The position numbers were made by a program, and so were the translations under genes. From the NCBI RefSeq assembly GCF_017355165.1, contig NZ_JADILK010000016.1, positions 1-64,000 of the forward strand: 64,000 nt of DNA, written 5' to 3'. Under the pieces are notes generated by a model, which saw only the letters and a program-made list of their open reading frames with translations, was not told where the DNA came from and did no database searches. Positions 61,733-64,000 of the stretch are shown piece by piece. Source of the DNA: Bacillus sp. SD075. Lineage in GTDB: Bacteria; Bacillota; Bacilli; Bacillales; DSM-1321. Position 1 is the first letter of the stretch. Each line of letters opens with the position of its first letter.

Positions 61733-62313
61733 TTTGGTTCTTGCATTTTTTAAGTAATAAGTGAAGTCGGTTATTTCTATATATATTAGATAGGAATATA
61801 CCTTTTGCCCAGTAAGGTAATTATGAACGAATCCGTTGAGATAGAGGGAAGTGTTTATCCGAAGTTAAATGTAAGCGCATGCATTTAAGCGGGGGATAAA
61901 ATAAGTTTGTTTTACAAGCGGGGATAAATTAGATGTAATGGCTAATAAAGTTATGGGAAATGGAGAATTTGACCTTAAATAAAGATGATCTTCTTGTTAT
62001 TAAAGTACTTTCAAAAAATGCCATGGTGCAGAATCGTTAGCCCCTGGCATTCTTTTTTTAGAGAGAAAATTGAACTCTCTCTATATGCTTTGTCGTATAG
62101 TTGCTGTTTTCCCCCTAAATCAAAAATAATCAATAATGAAAGAGAAGGTATCTATCCTTCTCTTTTTAATTTAATCGTCCTTTAACTCCCTTTAGAACTT
62201 GTGACTTGCCGATTCACAATGCTGGCTGCCATTGATCCGTATCCCTTCATATCCGTGCTTCCTCAATTAAGCATCTTTCTATCATGCATGTGCCTTTTAT
62301 TTTGGGATAAGAA
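61733..62313. other. Gap with degenerate coding scraps
   Basis: Near 61822-62060 pieces in several plus frames (NESVEIEGSVYPKL, VMANKVMGNGEF, LNKDDLLVIKVLSK) follow one another like a frameshifted gene, but I cannot name the family. No ribosome site or intact frame is present. Confidence 0.35.
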
Positions 62314-62895
62314 ATGAATCAATTAGGTTTTCGCGAGACAGCCGACTCGGGTAAACTCGACCAATATGGACAGGGATTTGTTTTTTCTCCCACTCAACAA
62401 TTCAAGGGACAGGTAAATGAAGTTGAAATGCGGTTTGCCAATGAAGAATCAGGTATCCGGGTCTGGATGGAAGTTGATTGTAAAAGCGGCTAGAAGGAAA
62501 TTGAAGCAAAACGTGAGTTTCATTTAAATCAAAATGTTCTTGAGCATGAAGCAGGGATTGAAAAACTACTTGGAAAATATATATCGGAAGCTATTGATCA
62601 GCCCTATGCTTTTACACAGCCGTTCTCTTATTCCGTAAACCACCATTCCAGGTATAGCGCTTCCCAATTAGGAACCGCTATACCTGGAATGGTGGGTGGT
62701 TTAGCAGTAGGTGTTTTAGGGTCGATGTTATTTACCGAAATGATGGATGGTTTTGATGTTGAGGAAATGTTTGAAGTAGCAACAGAAGATCTTGATGGTG
62801 GATTTGATTCATTTTTTGATAGTGGGGATGGAATCCTAAGCCAAGCCATTAGATCATCCTGGTGTTACCCCAAAATAATCAGGTTGTTTTTTTAG
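62314..62895 (+). pseudogene. Spo0M-like sporulation control protein relic
   Basis: The frame resembles the C-terminal part of Spo0M. It has YGQGFVFSPTQQFKGQVNEVEMRF and VWMEVDCKSG (the region normally reading 'LDEVEVVF ... EVDRR'), then a Gly-rich IPGMVGGLAVGVLGSMLF tail and an Asp-rich end. A TAG at 62491-62493 breaks it and the N-terminal arrestin-like half (about 120 residues) is missing. The junction of the two late parts holds a 20-base perfect palindrome (62640-62695). Confidence 0.6.
62640..62695. repeat. Long perfect inverted repeat, 20-base arms
   Basis: The arms at 62640-62659 and 62676-62695 are exactly complementary, and TTCC/GGAA inside the 16-base loop can extend the stem. The arms start CCACCATTCC and end GGAATGGTGG. 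The hairpin lies inside the Spo0M-like relic, and no T run follows, so it is not a normal terminator. Confidence 0.8.
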
Positions 62896-63004
62896 AAAAG
62901 AAAAAGTATCCTCTAATCATTGCTTGGAAGGATTGGTAGACAAGGGTCTTCTGGGAATGCATTTTTATTAAAATATTCAGAATTTTAAAATAAATATATT
63001 GTGC

Positions 63005-63016
63005 ATTGTATACAAT
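63005..63016. promoter_or_regulatory. GntR (FadR-type) operator
   Basis: ATTGTATACAAT is a perfect palindrome of the kind bound by FadR/FCD-subfamily GntR proteins, 39 bases before the regulator gene that it probably controls. Confidence 0.65.
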
Positions 63017-63054
63017 ATGTCATATAATGAGTTTAATATACAAAAGGAGGGCAA

Positions 63055-63753
63055 ATGGATGCAATGAAGTTAAATAAAATTAAATCTGTTTCAATTGCTT
63101 CAGAAGTTTTTGATCAACTGAGATTAAAAATAATCAATGGTGAGTTGAAAAATGGAGAACGATTGGTTGAAATGAACCTAGCCAAGGAAATGGGAGTAAG
63201 CAGAACTCCTGTTAGAGAAGCGGTACAACGATTAGAACAAGAAGGTTTAGTTGAAATACTCCCCAGGAAACACTGCGTTGTGAAAGGCATAACCTTTGAA
63301 GCCATCAATGAAATTGTCCTCATTCGTTCGGTATTAGAGCCTACAGCTGCTAGAGTCGCAGCGTCCAAAATCACCGATGAACAGCTATTGAAATTAAAGA
63401 GTTATCTAGAACAGTCTGAAATGTATTTTCAACAAGGTAGAATTGAAGACCTTATGAAGGTCCATGATTTATTTCATGCGGAAATCATTAAAACTTCTGG
63501 GTTAAACAGACTGATCAATATGCTAGAAAACCTACATGATTATATTGTTCATTTTAGATATTCCTTTTTAAGCAGACCCCACCTTGTAGAAAGATCCATC
63601 AAAGAGCATTCTGAAATCTATGAAGCTTTATGTAGTCGTGACGAAGACAGAGTAGAAAAAGTATTTATTAAACATCTGAGCGGAATTACAGATTATGAAA
63701 AAGTGGTATTGGAAGATAATATGCCTTCGGAACAAATCGGTTTGGAAAAATGA
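63055..63753 (+). CDS. GntR-family regulator (FCD domain)
   Basis: The 232-residue regulator has a GntR winged helix (about 12-78, with GERLVEMNLAKEMGVSRTPVREAVQRL located near 38-62). A C-terminal all-helical FCD domain follows, with metal/ligand residues such as HDLFHAEIIKTSG near 140. AAAGGAGG lies just before the start; ATG 63064 is an alternative. A self-operator lies upstream, and the M28 peptidase that follows after 24 bases is probably its target. Confidence 0.88.
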   Translation: MDAMKLNKIKSVSIASEVFDQLRLKIINGELKNGERLVEMNLAKEMGVSRTPVREAVQRLEQEGLVEILPRKHCVVKGITFEAINEIVLIRSVLEPTAARVAASKITDEQLLKLKSYLEQSEMYFQQGRIEDLMKVHDLFHAEIIKTSGLNRLINMLENLHDYIVHFRYSFLSRPHLVERSIKEHSEIYEALCSRDEDRVEKVFIKHLSGITDYEKVVLEDNMPSEQIGLEK

Positions 63754-63777
63754 TGTATTCAGAACAGGGGGATAATA

Positions 63778-64000
63778 ATGAGTAATAAGACGACAAGTAT
63801 CCGTGAGGAAATCAAAGAAACGATTCGAGTTTTAAGTGAAGAAGTAGGGCAACGATTCGCAGGAACAGAAGGTGAGTGGAAGGGTACAGATTATATCCAC
63901 CAAAGACTTAGCGAATTAGGAGTAGAAACTGAAAAGCAAGTGTATCCTTTTGTGGGGTGGGAGCCTGAAGGAACACCGGAGCTTGAAATCTTGTCCCCAA
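63778..64000 (+). CDS. M28-type aminopeptidase, partial at window end
   Basis: Only the first 74 codons are in the window: an ATG behind GGGGGA, then REEIKETIRVLSEEVGQRF, AGTEGEWKGTDYIHQRLSELG and VYPFVGWEPEG. The pattern of a short helical start with 'GR..GTEG....A..YI...L...G' is that of M28 family zinc aminopeptidases. Metal-binding motifs would lie beyond the window. It is probably cotranscribed with the GntR gene. Confidence 0.6.
   Translation, partial: MSNKTTSIREEIKETIRVLSEEVGQRFAGTEGEWKGTDYIHQRLSELGVETEKQVYPFVGWEPEGTPELEILSP

Noticed and set aside
61872-61885. TGTAAGCGCATGCA as a cre box
   Set aside because: It lacks the T after the central CG and departs from dyad symmetry; it lies in decayed DNA with no promoter.
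1-64000. Prophage, tRNA, rRNA, CRISPR array or replication origin
   Set aside because: No phage structural or integrase genes, tRNA-like cloverleaf, rRNA core, regular repeat array or DnaA-box cluster was noticed on reading; a dedicated search was not possible.

Overview
The window looks like chromosomal DNA of a low-GC Gram-positive spore former of the Bacillaceae, probably a Peribacillus / Bacillus simplex-like organism. This rests on AGGAGG-type ribosome sites with frequent GTG/TTG starts, T-tailed hairpin terminators, CcpA-type cre boxes, sporulation and germination gene relics (a Spo0M relic and a GerAB-type relic), IS1182 relics and a GC-rich palindromic intergenic repeat of a kind common in these genomes. 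The species is inferred; no rRNA, tRNA, CRISPR array or prophage was seen.

Layout. 1-4.1 kb is decayed sequence: an intact small membrane protein, a frameshifted paralogue, a germination permease fragment, a sigma-54 promoter with no gene behind it, and a truncated acetyltransferase. 4.1-9.8 kb carries a ureohydrolase and an APC permease read divergently from two facing sigma-54 promoters, then a sigma-54-dependent glutamate dehydrogenase and two small genes. 9.8-10.7 kb is a truncated IS1182 element. 10.9-19.8 kb is a guanidino/arginine block: an IclR regulator, a frameshifted DDAH-like enzyme, a DDAH ghost, RocB, a YfcC-type carrier, an M20 amidohydrolase, an intact dimethylarginine dimethylaminohydrolase and a RocE-like permease. 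21-23 kb holds a YibE/YibF pair. 23.1-31 kb is a divergent unit: a sigma-54 activator faces an operon of a small membrane protein, an NCS1 transporter, the three components of a haem-dependent dimethylamine monooxygenase-type N-demethylase, and an aldehyde dehydrogenase. 31.8-37.6 kb is a second sigma-54 unit: activator, Fe-alcohol dehydrogenase, permease and semialdehyde dehydrogenase.

37.7-49.4 kb is a peptidoglycan amino-sugar cluster: AnmK, a YngK-like glycosidase, MurQ, a lactose/cellobiose-family PTS (IIB, IIC, IIA), a GH4 6-phospho-glucosidase, MupG, an amino-sugar kinase, and RpiR and GntR regulators, with one cre box and AT-rich operators in front of murQ. 49.5-54.5 kb has a TetR/efflux pair, a VCBS protein, a SDR-like oxidoreductase and a secreted metallo-beta-lactamase-fold protein. 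54.5-64 kb is mostly decayed (SDR, PHP phosphatase, IS3 orfA and Spo0M relics) around intact azoreductase, FAH hydrolase, MarR and GntR genes and the start of an M28 peptidase.

How it fits together. The first half is a nitrogen/carbon scavenging region with a strong SigL (sigma-54) theme: six near-consensus -24/-12 sites were found. The most interesting reading is that DDAH would release dimethylamine and citrulline from methylated arginine, and the nearby N-demethylase operon would oxidise dimethylamine, with the arginine genes handling the rest. This link is inference from enzyme chemistry and proximity.
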